Origin: Bacillota bacterium
GTDB lineage: Bacteria > Bacillota > Clostridia > Peptostreptococcales > Anaerovoracaceae
DNA length: 15,882 bases
Assembly (NCBI GenBank): GCA_016283945.1
Contig: JAEENW010000174.1
Span: forward strand, 1-15,882
Reading direction: 5' to 3'
A program made the translations under genes and the position numbers. This document shows, in pieces, positions 1 to 6,537 of the stretch; the stretch's first letter is position 1, and each line of letters starts with the position of its first letter. The notes below the pieces were generated by a model. It ran no database searches, was not told the DNA's origin, and worked only from the letters and a program-made list of their open reading frames with translations.

Positions 1-1373
1 AATACGACGGCTGCCACATCAACATCCTCGATACCCCCGGACACCAGGACTTCTCCGAGGACACCTACCGTACCCTCTGCGCCGCAGACGCAGCGGTCAT
101 GGTCCTTGACGGCGCGAAAGGTGTTGAGGCACAGACGATCAAGCTTTTCCAGGTCTGCCGCAGAAGAGGCATCCCGATATTCACGTTCATTAACAAGATG
201 GACCGTGCCGCAAAGAACCCGTTCGACCTTATGGACGAGCTCGAAAAGGTGCTCGGCATCCGTTCCTGCCCCGTCAACTGGCCGATAGGCACCGACGGCG
301 ACTTTGAGGGCGTCTATGAGCGTTCCTCCCAGAGCGTCCTCGTTTTCGACAAGGAAAACAACGACCACGGCGCTTCCATGGTCACCGAGAAGGTCTCAGG
401 CATCGACGATCCCGCACTTGAAAAGATGCTCATGCCGGGCCATTTGGAGACTCTGAGAAACGACATAGAGCTCCTCGACATGGCAGGCGACGAGCTTGAC
501 ATGGACAAGGTCCTCCACGGACAGCTGACTCCCGTATTTTTCGGCTCCGCCATCACAAACTTCGGCGTAGAGCCTTTCCTGAAGCACTTCCTGAAGATGG
601 CACCTGAGCCTGCCGTCCATAACTCGACCGACGGCATAATAGAGCCCGATGACACCATGTTCTCCGGCTTCGTCTTCAAGATCCAGGCAAACATGAACCC
701 CGCCCACAGAGACCGCCTCGCCTTCATCAGGATATGCTCCGGCACCTTTGAAAGGGGCATGACCGTGAACCTGGCCAGGACCGGAAAGCCCATAAAGCTG
801 GCCCAGTCCACCCAGCTCATGGCCAACGAGAGGGCCAACGTGGACACCGCCATGGCCGGCGACGTCATAGGCATCTACGACACCGGCAACTTCATGATAG
901 GCGACACCCTCTACACCGGAAAGCAGCGCTTCGAGTTCGAGCCCCTGCCCACCTTCCCTCCCGAGATATTCTCACTGGTGCTGCCCAAAGACACAATGAA
1001 GGCCAAGCAGTTCCAAAAAGGCGTGCAGCAGCTTGCCCAGGAGGGAGCCATCCAGGTCTATCACAACGAATACAACGAGACCGTGATCGGAGCCGTCGGA
1101 CAGCTCCAGATCGAGGTCTTCAACTACAGGCTCGAGAACGAGTACAACGCACCGGTGAGGCTGCAGAGCCTCGACATGTCGGTCGCGCGCTGGGTGAAGT
1201 GCGAGGGCACTCCCGAGGACGTCGACCGCGTCAGGTCGCTCACCGACGGGCGCACGATGATGGTCTTCGACCGCTTCGACAGGCCCATGCTTCTCTTCGC
1301 GAACCAGTTCACTCTGAACTACTTCATCGAGAGGCATCCCGACGTGGAGCTGCTCGAGGCCACGGAGGTCTAG
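1..1373 (+). CDS. prfC: Peptide chain release factor 3 (RF3), 5'-truncated by window edge
   Basis: RF3 is a cytoplasmic translational GTPase that removes RF1/RF2 from the ribosome after peptide release. The reading frame is open from base 3, so the gene starts outside the window; 456 residues are visible and roughly the first 70, with the P-loop, are missing. The visible part opens with the G3 motif DTPGHQDFSEDTYRTL, which is typical of RF3 rather than EF-G. It is followed by the G4 motif NKMD (visible residues 64-67) and a G5-like GSA in VFFGSAITNFGV. Domain II and the RF3 C-terminal domain follow (GQLQIEVFNYRLENEY, then WVKCEG). The stop TAG is at 1371-1373. A GGAGGT inside the last codons serves the next gene, whose ATG lies one base past the stop, so the two are probably co-translated. 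Identification is firm. Confidence 0.96.
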   Translation, partial: YDGCHINILDTPGHQDFSEDTYRTLCAADAAVMVLDGAKGVEAQTIKLFQVCRRRGIPIFTFINKMDRAAKNPFDLMDELEKVLGIRSCPVNWPIGTDGDFEGVYERSSQSVLVFDKENNDHGASMVTEKVSGIDDPALEKMLMPGHLETLRNDIELLDMAGDELDMDKVLHGQLTPVFFGSAITNFGVEPFLKHFLKMAPEPAVHNSTDGIIEPDDTMFSGFVFKIQANMNPAHRDRLAFIRICSGTFERGMTVNLARTGKPIKLAQSTQLMANERANVDTAMAGDVIGIYDTGNFMIGDTLYTGKQRFEFEPLPTFPPEIFSLVLPKDTMKAKQFQKGVQQLAQEGAIQVYHNEYNETVIGAVGQLQIEVFNYRLENEYNAPVRLQSLDMSVARWVKCEGTPEDVDRVRSLTDGRTMMVFDRFDRPMLLFANQFTLNYFIERHPDVELLEATEV

Positions 1374-1374
1374 C

Positions 1375-2145
1375 ATGGACGGAAAGCCCAGCGGCAGGCT
1401 GCACGCCGCCGTGCTCGGAGCCATGGACTGCGAGATCGGCCGCGTGATGGGAGCGCTCAGCGGAGCCGAGACCCTGCGCGAGGGCTCCTGGGAGCTCGTC
1501 ACGGGGGATATCGGCAGGGTCCGCGTGACCGCCGTCCGCTGCGGCATAGGCACCGCCAACGCGGCTGCCTGCGCGGCGCTCGCGCTGCGGGAAGCGAAGC
1601 CCGATCTTCTGATCATCCAGGGCACTGCCGGAGCCCATTCTCCAGAGCTCAGGAGGGGAGACCTGGTGTTGGCCGAAAGGCTCGTCAACATCGGAGCCTA
1701 CATGTCGGATCCCCATCCCGAAGGCAGCGGCGTCAGGACCTCGCTATGGAAGCCCTTCGAGACCGAGCTCATGCTCGCGGAGCCCCGCAGTGTGTACGAG
1801 CTCTGCAGCTCGGATGAGCTGCTCGCCGCGGCGCGCGGGACAGCCGAAGTCCTCCGCGAAGAGGGCAGGCTCTCCGGGCGCGTCATCCGCGGCACCGTGG
1901 GCAGCGGAGACGTCTGGAACCGCGAGATCGCCCGCATAGCCGAGCTCAGGAGAGCTTACGGGACCGACTGCGAGGACATGGAGAGCTACTCCGCGGCGCA
2001 GGTCTGCGCCTCCTTCGGAGTGCCTTTCCTCTGCGTCCGCGTCATCAGCAACAGCGAGCTCACGGGCGAGGAGTACGAGCGGGAGACCGCCTCCGCCGCC
2101 CAGGACTTCACGCTCGCCCTGCTCGGGCGGCTCGGAAGAAGCTGA
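1375..2145 (+). CDS. MTA/SAH nucleosidase-like protein (PNP/UDP phosphorylase family)
   Basis: A 256-residue member of the nucleoside phosphorylase/hydrolase family, closest by eye to 5'-methylthioadenosine/S-adenosylhomocysteine nucleosidase (Pfs/MtnN), which cleaves adenine from MTA and SAH. Visible family features: the N-terminal GAMDCE, whose last Glu (residue 20) matches E. coli Glu12; the GIG loop (57-59); GTAGAHSPELRRGDLVLAE (83-101); VGSGDVWN (175-182); and DMES (201-204), whose Glu203 matches E. coli Glu174. The segment ending in ISN (224-226) has Asn where the E. coli enzyme has the catalytic Asp197. Either the substrate range differs or this subfamily uses Asn. The start ATG follows the prfC stop after one base, with GGAGGT just upstream. 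An extended -10 promoter for the next gene lies downstream, so this gene is the end of the prfC unit. The family is sure; the exact substrate is not. Confidence 0.85.
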   Translation: MDGKPSGRLHAAVLGAMDCEIGRVMGALSGAETLREGSWELVTGDIGRVRVTAVRCGIGTANAAACAALALREAKPDLLIIQGTAGAHSPELRRGDLVLAERLVNIGAYMSDPHPEGSGVRTSLWKPFETELMLAEPRSVYELCSSDELLAAARGTAEVLREEGRLSGRVIRGTVGSGDVWNREIARIAELRRAYGTDCEDMESYSAAQVCASFGVPFLCVRVISNSELTGEEYERETASAAQDFTLALLGRLGRS

Positions 2146-2156
2146 ACAGACGGACA

Positions 2157-2185
2157 GCTTCTCCCCGCGCTGAAAGTGGTATAAT
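2157..2185 (+). promoter_or_regulatory. Extended -10 promoter for the small membrane protein gene
   Basis: TGGTATAAT at 2177-2185 is a perfect -10 hexamer (2180-2185) with the TGn extension. The -35 region 17 bases upstream (about 2157-2162, gcttct) is poor, as is common for extended -10 promoters. It sits in the 85-base gap before the ATG at 2231. Confidence 0.6.
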
Positions 2186-2230
2186 GATCATAAGCCCCCG
2201 GCGTCCGGCCGGAGCGGAAAGGAAATACCA

Positions 2231-2566
2231 ATGAGATTCTTGAAAAAGCTTTCGACCTGGATCGCCCTGATCCTCATCATCGGGGGCGCCGCGGTGCTCC
2301 TCTTCACCTACATGTCCAACAAGAGCGCCATCGCGATAGTGATGGCCGACCCCGCCGTCAAGGCCCTTGCGGGGATATTCAGCAGGATGGCCTGGTGCGC
2401 CGGCGCCGTCATCGTCGGACTGATATTCCTCTCGATATCCTTCAAGATCGGAGCCGGCATCAGGAGCCGCGAGAAGGAAAAGGAGAAGGCCGAGCTCGAG
2501 GCGAGAAAGGCTGAGGAGGCCAGAGCCTCTCACGCCGACCAGCCCGAGGAGGAGATCAGAGGCTAG
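2231..2566 (+). CDS. Hypothetical small two-helix membrane protein
   Basis: I do not recognise a family for this 111-residue protein. The N-terminus is basic (MRFLKK), then a hydrophobic helix spans about residues 9-27 and a second spans about 54-74. They are separated by a short segment with a Pro and Lys/Asp residues. The tail from about 78 to 111 is highly charged and probably helical, running from SREKEKEKAELEARKAEEA to an acidic end (PEEEIRG). Positive residues at the N-terminus and after helix 2 suggest that both ends are cytoplasmic. The gene has its own extended -10 promoter, a purine-rich ribosome binding site (aaaggaaa) and a terminator-like hairpin 70 bases after the stop, so it looks monocistronic. 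No partner is evident from its neighbours prfC/nucleosidase and nrdR. Confidence 0.75.
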   Translation: MRFLKKLSTWIALILIIGGAAVLLFTYMSNKSAIAIVMADPAVKALAGIFSRMAWCAGAVIVGLIFLSISFKIGAGIRSREKEKEKAELEARKAEEARASHADQPEEEIRG

Positions 2567-2639
2567 AGGCGTACGCCGGGCGGCGGAGCCGCAAGGTCCC
2601 TGCGCGGCCCTCATCGCGAGCACATTTTGTAGTATTTTG

Positions 2640-2687
2640 ACCCGCATCTCTTGCGCATGCCACAAGATGCGGGTTATTATATATTTT
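2640..2687 (+). terminator. Terminator-like hairpin with T-rich tail
   Basis: ACCCGCATCT (2640-2649) pairs perfectly with AGATGCGGGT (2665-2674), followed by the AT-rich tattatatatttt. It fits the end of the small membrane protein transcript. The same bases contain promoter-like elements for nrdR (see separate entry), so the role is not settled. Confidence 0.6.
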
Positions 2688-2707
2688 GACTTGTGCGTCG
2701 GACGCAC
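2651..2707 (+). promoter_or_regulatory. Putative nrdR promoter region with 15-bp inverted repeat
   Basis: TTGCGC (2651-2656) and TATTAT (2675-2680), 18 bases apart, could form a promoter. A TTGACT at 2686-2691 is a second possible -35 with only weak -10 partners. GTGCGTC-G-GACGCAC at 2693-2707 is a perfect inverted repeat that overlaps neither the ribosome binding site (AGGAGG, 2728-2733) nor the start codon. It is GC-rich and unlike the AT-rich NrdR box, so if it is an operator it belongs to another regulator. Confidence 0.35.
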
Positions 2708-2739
2708 GTGCTTAAAGCAGCTATGACAGGAGGCAGCGT

Positions 2740-3243
2740 ATGAAGTGCCCGTTTTGTGAAGCTCAGGATACGAAGGTAGTGGACTCGCGTCCCGCCGAGG
2801 ATGGAAAGGCCATAAGGCGCAGGAGGGAGTGCATCGCCTGCGGTAAGCGCTTCACGACCTACGAGAAGGTCGAGGAGATGCTCTTCATGGTCGTCAAGAG
2901 GGACGGAAGCCGCGAGAGCTTCGACCGCAACAAGATCCTCACCGGCATCATGAGGGCCTGCGCCCAGCGCCCGGTCACCATGGACCAGATGGAGGAGGTC
3001 GCCAGCGACATCGAGCGCCGCCTCAACAACATGATGGAGAAGGAGGTCAGCACTCAGCAGATAGGCGAGATGGTCATGGACGAGCTCAAGGAGCTCGACG
3101 AGGTCGCCTACGTGCGCTTCGCCTCCGTCTACAGGCAGTTCAAGGACGTCGGGACCTTCATCGCGGAGATAGAAAAGCTGCTCGGCCCCGACGGATACAA
3201 GAAGGCCAAGAAGATTAAGAACAAGGACACAAAAAATGAGTGA
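2740..3243 (+). CDS. nrdR: Transcriptional repressor NrdR
   Basis: NrdR is the ATP/dATP-sensing repressor of ribonucleotide reductase genes. The 167-residue protein has the standard layout. An N-terminal zinc ribbon has Cys3/Cys6 (MKCPFC) and Cys31/Cys34 (CIAC), with the basic linker IRRRREC between them. An ATP-cone follows from about residue 50 (VVKRDGSRESFDRNKI) to about 138, ending in VRFASVYRQFKDV. The last 20 residues are Lys-rich and slightly longer than usual. An AGGAGG lies 6 bases upstream of the ATG. The stop overlaps the start of cmk by 8 bases, so the two genes are translationally linked. No ribonucleotide reductase gene or clear NrdR box is in the window, so its targets are elsewhere. 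Confidence 0.96.
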   Translation: MKCPFCEAQDTKVVDSRPAEDGKAIRRRRECIACGKRFTTYEKVEEMLFMVVKRDGSRESFDRNKILTGIMRACAQRPVTMDQMEEVASDIERRLNNMMEKEVSTQQIGEMVMDELKELDEVAYVRFASVYRQFKDVGTFIAEIEKLLGPDGYKKAKKIKNKDTKNE

Positions 3244-4168
3244 TATCGTAAGGATAGCCATAGACGGCCCCGCGGGGGCCGGAAAATCCACCATAGCAAA
3301 GCTGCTCGCTGAGGAGCTCGGCATAGACTACATAGACACAGGGGCGATGTACAGGGCCCTGGCCCTGAAGCTCAGCCGCACCGGGACAGACTACAAGGAC
3401 CCCGAAGCTCTCGCCGCGCTGCTCGCCTCCACCGACGTCGACTACGCGGGCGGCAGGGTATACCTGGACGGAGAGGACGTCTCGGGCCTCATCAGGACTC
3501 CCGAGATCTCTGAGCTCGCCTCCGCCAGCTCCGCCGTGCTCGAGGTGAGGGAGAAGCTCGCACAGATCCAGCAGGCCATGGGCCTCAGGAAGTCCGTCAT
3601 CATGGACGGGCGCGACATCACGACCAAGATACTGCCCTTCGCGGAGCACAAGTTCTACCTGACCGCCTCCGTGGAGGAGAGGGCGAGGCGCCGCGCGCTC
3701 GAGCTCGAGGCAAAGGGCCTGCCCTGCGACTTCGAGAGCGTCAAGGCAGACATCGAGGCCAGGGATTACCGCGACACCTACCGCGAGAACAGCCCGCTCA
3801 CTATCACCGAGGATTCCAAGGTGGTGGACACCACAGGCCTGGACATCCCTGAGGTGCTCGCGCTGATGAAGAAGGAGATCTACGGGGAGGATACCCATAT
3901 GAACGCAATAATAACGGTGCTCGGCCGCGACCGCGTCGGTATACTCGCGGCGGTCTGCAAGCTGCTCGCCGAGAGGAACGTCAACGTGCTCGACGTATCC
4001 CAGACAATACTGCAGAGCAACTTCACCATGGTCATGATGGTCGACGTGAAGAACTGCTCCGTGAGCTTCAAGGAGCTCTCGGACGCCCTCGAGGAGCTCG
4101 GGAGGAAGATGGAGCTCTCCGCGCGCATCCAGCGCGAGGAGATCTTCGACGCCATGCACAGCATCTAG
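3236..4168 (+). CDS. cmk: Cytidylate kinase fused to a C-terminal ACT (UPF0237) domain
   Basis: Residues 1-221 form a full-length cytidylate kinase (CMP/dCMP + ATP to CDP/dCDP). Visible motifs are the P-loop GPAGAGKST (11-19), DTGAMYR (34-40), DGRDITT (124-130, where the usual residue after I is G) and RDYRDTYRENSPL (176-188). Without any stop the frame continues into residues 222-310. These are a complete ACT-domain protein of the UPF0237 type, beginning MNAIITVLGRDRVGILAAV, normally a separate gene of about 90 residues. The junction codes EIYGEDTH with no linker. At the junction a GGGGAGG lies 8 bases before the ATG at 3899, so a free 89-residue ACT protein could also be made. The ATG at 3236 overlaps nrdR by 8 bases. 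The UPF0210 gene, the usual partner of this ACT domain, follows 9 bases downstream. Confidence 0.93.
   Translation: MSDIVRIAIDGPAGAGKSTIAKLLAEELGIDYIDTGAMYRALALKLSRTGTDYKDPEALAALLASTDVDYAGGRVYLDGEDVSGLIRTPEISELASASSAVLEVREKLAQIQQAMGLRKSVIMDGRDITTKILPFAEHKFYLTASVEERARRRALELEAKGLPCDFESVKADIEARDYRDTYRENSPLTITEDSKVVDTTGLDIPEVLALMKKEIYGEDTHMNAIITVLGRDRVGILAAVCKLLAERNVNVLDVSQTILQSNFTMVMMVDVKNCSVSFKELSDALEELGRKMELSARIQREEIFDAMHSI
3884..4168 (+). other. Internal ribosome binding site and possible separate ACT-domain ORF inside the cmk fusion
   Basis: GGGGAGG at 3884-3890, an 8-base spacer and ATG at 3899-3901 make a textbook translation start in frame with cmk. It falls exactly where stand-alone UPF0237 proteins begin. 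The product would be 89 residues (3899-4168): an ACT domain with GRDRVGILA in the first loop, the place where such domains usually bind small ligands. Whether it is used in addition to the read-through fusion cannot be told from sequence. Confidence 0.55.
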
Positions 4169-4177
4169 GAGAGGCTC

Positions 4178-5536
4178 ATGATCAACCAGAAGGACATACT
4201 TTCGACCATCAAGATGATAGAGCAGCAGCACCTCGACATCCGCACGGTGACGATGGGCATATCGCTGCTCTCCTGCTGCAGGCCAGACCCGAAGGCAGCC
4301 TGCGACGCGATATACGACAAGATCTGCCGCAGCGCCGAGCGCCTCGTGCCCGAGTGCGAGGAGATCGAGACCGAGTTCGGCATCCCCATAGTCAACAAGA
4401 GGATCTCCGTGACCCCGATGGCTCTGGTCGCGGGAGCCTCCGATACCGACGATTACGTTCCCTTCGCCCTCGCGATGGACCGCGCGGCAAAGAGCTGCGG
4501 GGTCAACTTCATCGGCGGCTACTCCGCCCTCGTTCAGAAGGGCATGACCGTGGCCGACGAAAAGCTCATACGCTCCATCCCTGAGGCCCTCAGCAGCACC
4601 GAGTACGTCTGCTCCTCGGTCAACGTCGGCTCCACCAAGGCCGGCATCAACATGGACGCCGTGAAGCTCATGGGCGAGATCGTCAAGAAGACCTCCGAGA
4701 TCACCGCGGACAGGGACGGCCTGGGCTGCGCCAAGCTCGTCGTCTTCTGCAACGCCGTCGAGGACAACCCCTTCATGGCGGGCGCCTTCCACGGCACCGG
4801 CGAGGCCGAGAAGGTCATCAACGTCGGCGTCTCCGGCCCCGGAGTGGTCCACGAGGCCCTCAAGGAGGTCAAGGGACAGCCCTTCGACGTCGTGGCCGAG
4901 ACCGTCAAGAAGACCGCCTTCCGCGTGACCCGCATGGGGCAGCTCGTGGCCATGGAGGCATCGAGGCGCCTTGAGACTCCCTTCGGTATAGTCGATCTCT
5001 CCCTCGCTCCGACTCCCGCGGTCGGCGACTCGGTCGCGAGGATACTCGAGGAGATGGGGCTCGAGACCTGCGGGACCCACGGCACCACCGCCGCCCTCGC
5101 GCTGCTCAACGACGCGGTCAAGAAGGGCGGAGTGATGGCTTCGTCCTCCGTCGGAGGACTCTCCGGCGCCTTCATCCCCGTGTCCGAGGACGAGGGCATG
5201 ATAGCCGCCGCTAGGCTCGGCACCCTGACCATAGACAAGCTCGAGGCGATGACCTGCGTCTGCTCGGTAGGCCTCGACATGATAGCGGTGCCGGGAGACA
5301 CCCCGGCCTCGACCATAGCCGCGATCATAGCCGACGAGGCGGCGATAGGCATGGTCAATAGCAAGACCACCGCCGTGAGGATACTGCCCGCCCCTGGAAA
5401 GGGCGTCGGCGGCACCATAGAGATGGGCGGCCTGCTCGGCAGCGCCCCCGTAATGCCGGTGCACCCCGAGTCCAGCGCGGCCTTCATCGCGCGCGGAGGA
5501 AGGATCCCCGCCCCGCTGCAGAGCCTGAAGAACTGA
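4178..5536 (+). CDS. UPF0210 family protein (PFL-like, DUF711)
   Basis: A 452-residue protein that matches the UPF0210/DUF711 family over its whole length, including the opening ILSTIKMIEQQHLDIRTVTMGISL, the central NVGVSGPGVVHEAL and GTHGTTAAL segments, and the C-terminal GKTTAV-like SKTTAVRILPAPGKGVGG. The family is distantly related in fold to pyruvate formate-lyase, but the PFL label is structural; no reaction is established to my knowledge. In many Firmicutes the gene lies directly after a UPF0237 ACT-domain gene, and here it follows the ACT domain fused to Cmk after 9 bases. A ribosome binding site (aggagagg) is just upstream. The ACT domain is the likely regulatory subunit or ligand sensor for this protein. 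A strong terminator lies about 100 bases downstream. Confidence 0.93.
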   Translation: MINQKDILSTIKMIEQQHLDIRTVTMGISLLSCCRPDPKAACDAIYDKICRSAERLVPECEEIETEFGIPIVNKRISVTPMALVAGASDTDDYVPFALAMDRAAKSCGVNFIGGYSALVQKGMTVADEKLIRSIPEALSSTEYVCSSVNVGSTKAGINMDAVKLMGEIVKKTSEITADRDGLGCAKLVVFCNAVEDNPFMAGAFHGTGEAEKVINVGVSGPGVVHEALKEVKGQPFDVVAETVKKTAFRVTRMGQLVAMEASRRLETPFGIVDLSLAPTPAVGDSVARILEEMGLETCGTHGTTAALALLNDAVKKGGVMASSSVGGLSGAFIPVSEDEGMIAAARLGTLTIDKLEAMTCVCSVGLDMIAVPGDTPASTIAAIIADEAAIGMVNSKTTAVRILPAPGKGVGGTIEMGGLLGSAPVMPVHPESSAAFIARGGRIPAPLQSLKN

Positions 5537-5633
5537 GGCGGGCTCAGGCGGGCTGCCCGCGCCGGCAAGCCGGCTCAGCCGCGTCGACCGGGCTTCCGGG
5601 CGCTCAGGCGCTGCTTCATAAACCGTTTCCACC

Positions 5634-5671
5634 CCCTGCTTCGTCCCCCCGCGGACGGGGCAGGGTCTTTT
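5634..5671 (+). terminator. Strong intrinsic terminator ending the nrdR-cmk/ACT-UPF0210 operon
   Basis: CCCTGCTTCGTCC (5634-5646) pairs along all 13 positions with GGACGGGGCAGGG (5653-5665), including two G-T pairs. The loop is CCCCGC and TCTTTTATT follows. The bases before it (5537-5633) are very GC-rich, contain several short palindromes such as GCCGGC-AA-GCCGGC, and hold no gene that I can see. Confidence 0.85.
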
Positions 5672-5689
5672 ATTACCTGAAACGCCGGA

Positions 5690-5815
5690 CAGGCCTCCTT
5701 CCCTACTCATGGAGTTCGGGACCGTGCGCTTCAACGAGCTCAAGCGCTACCTCAGGAACGTCTCGGACAGGACGCTCAGCTCCAATCTCAAGCAGCTCGA
5801 GGCCCGGGCATTTCG
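5690..5815 (+). pseudogene. Remnant of an HxlR-type winged-helix regulator
   Basis: The frame around ATG 5709 reads LLMEFGTVRFNELKRYL and then NVSDRTLSSNLKQLEA. This is the core of the HxlR winged helix (consensus like RFNELKR...ISDRTLS..LK.LE). Homology starts abruptly, without the usual N-terminal Cys and GGKW segment. It ends just after LEA, where the wing (GLI.R..) should follow. The rest of the frame (to 5918) runs into the promoter of the redox operon and is unrelated. No ribosome binding site precedes it, and a terminator lies 40 bases upstream. I read it as a gene fragment left by a deletion, not as a functional protein. Confidence 0.6.
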
Positions 5816-5849
5816 CTCCTTCCAGCCGGGTATATCGCGAAAAAACTTC

Positions 5850-5877
5850 TTGACAGGAGAGATATATTTGATACAAT
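5850..5877 (+). promoter_or_regulatory. Strong promoter of the redox operon
   Basis: TTGACA (5850-5855, perfect -35), a 16-base spacer and TACAAT (5872-5877), with the TGn extension at 5869-5871. It lies in an AT-rich island in otherwise GC-rich DNA. The ribosome binding site AGGAGG (5929-5934) and the ATG of gpx (5943) follow at normal distances. Confidence 0.85.
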
Positions 5878-5895
5878 TAAGTTGCATCAAATATA
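5863..5895 (+). promoter_or_regulatory. Probable OhrR operator, 33-bp inverted repeat over the -10 box
   Basis: The outer arms TATATTTGAT (5863-5872) and ATCAAATATA (5886-5895) are perfect reverse complements. The inner part is nearly symmetric: CAAT (5874-5877) TAA (5878-5880) GTTG (5881-5884). The core resembles the TACAATT-AATTGTA operator known for OhrR repressors. It covers the -10 hexamer, so a bound repressor would block polymerase. A further half-site-like TTTGATATA lies at 5914-5922. The last gene of the operon encodes an OhrR, so autoregulation is the simple reading. Confidence 0.75.
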
Positions 5896-5942
5896 AATCA
5901 GTCAAAACAGGAGTTTGATATACCGGACAGGAGGAAAAAGGA

Positions 5943-6485
5943 ATGAGCATCTATGATTACAGCGTGATTACCCCGAAGAAAGAGGAGATCGCCCTCGAGA
6001 GCTTCAGAGGCAGGGTCATGCTGATCGTCAACACCGCTACCGGCTGCGGCTTCACCCCGCAGTACAAGGAGCTCGAGGAGATCTACGAGAAGTTCCACGA
6101 TCAGGGGCTCGAGATCATCGACATCCCCTGCAACCAGTTCGCCGGCCAGACCCCGGGGACCGACGAGGAGATCCACGAGTTCTGCACCCTCAAGTACAAC
6201 ACTCAGTTCCCGCAGATGAAAAAGTCCGACGTCAACGGCGAGAACGCGCTTCCCCTCTATGGCTACCTCAAGGAGCAGCAGGGCTTCAAGGGCTTCGGCA
6301 AGGGCCCCAAGGCCATGATGATGAACGCCGTTGTCGGCAAGTTCGACAAGGACTTCAAGAACAACCCGGACATCAAGTGGAACTTCACAAAGTTCGTGGT
6401 CGACAGGGAAGGCAACGTCGTCGCCCGCTTCGAGCCGACCGCCGACATGAAGGACGTCGAGGCCTGCGTAGCCTCCCTCATCTAA
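5943..6485 (+). CDS. gpx: Glutathione peroxidase family protein, probably thioredoxin-dependent
   Basis: A 180-residue Gpx-family peroxidase of the cysteine type. The catalytic residues are visible: Cys35 in NTATGCGFTPQY, Gln69 in IPCNQFAGQ, and Trp146-Asn147 in WNFTKFVVD. Cys81 in FCTLKYNTQFPQ occupies the place of the resolving Cys in the two-Cys, thioredoxin-using members, so the enzyme most likely reduces hydroperoxides with thioredoxin, not glutathione. A thioredoxin gene lies in the same operon. An insertion of about 25 residues before the Trp-Asn motif (GFKGFGKGPKAMMMNAVVGK region) is longer than in mammalian enzymes. It is the first gene after the OhrR-type operator and has AGGAGG 8 bases before its ATG. 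No signal peptide is present, so it is cytoplasmic. Confidence 0.95.
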   Translation: MSIYDYSVITPKKEEIALESFRGRVMLIVNTATGCGFTPQYKELEEIYEKFHDQGLEIIDIPCNQFAGQTPGTDEEIHEFCTLKYNTQFPQMKKSDVNGENALPLYGYLKEQQGFKGFGKGPKAMMMNAVVGKFDKDFKNNPDIKWNFTKFVVDREGNVVARFEPTADMKDVEACVASLI

Positions 6486-6523
6486 GCGGCATCGGGACAG
6501 CCGGACCCGGATCTCCGGCATGG

Positions 6524-6537
6524 AAGGAGCTGTCATG
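6524..6537 (+). promoter_or_regulatory. Ribosome binding site that decides the reductase start
   Basis: AAGGAG at 6524-6529 lies 5 bases before the ATG at 6535. An upstream in-frame ATG at 6520 has no good site before it, and the AAGGAG would fall inside its first codons. The protein starting at 6535 begins MERYDIAVIGTGPAG, the expected N-terminus. Confidence 0.7.

Noticed and set aside
2587..2739. An NrdR box upstream of nrdR
   Set aside because: The AT-rich stretches do not fit the palindromic NrdR box pattern well enough.
5537..5633. A REP-like or mobile element in the GC-rich gap after UPF0210
   Set aside because: It holds several short palindromes but no repeated unit, terminal repeats or second copy in the window.
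3215..5743. An 842-codon open frame on the minus strand across nrdR/cmk/UPF0210
   Set aside because: It is antisense to three well-identified genes. GC-rich third positions and frequent palindromic CTC-GAG codon pairs remove stops from the opposite strand. The translation is His/Gly/Leu-rich and has no family features.
6520..6534. ATG at 6520 as start of the reductase
   Set aside because: The only good Shine-Dalgarno lies inside its first codons and serves the ATG at 6535, which gives the family's usual N-terminus.
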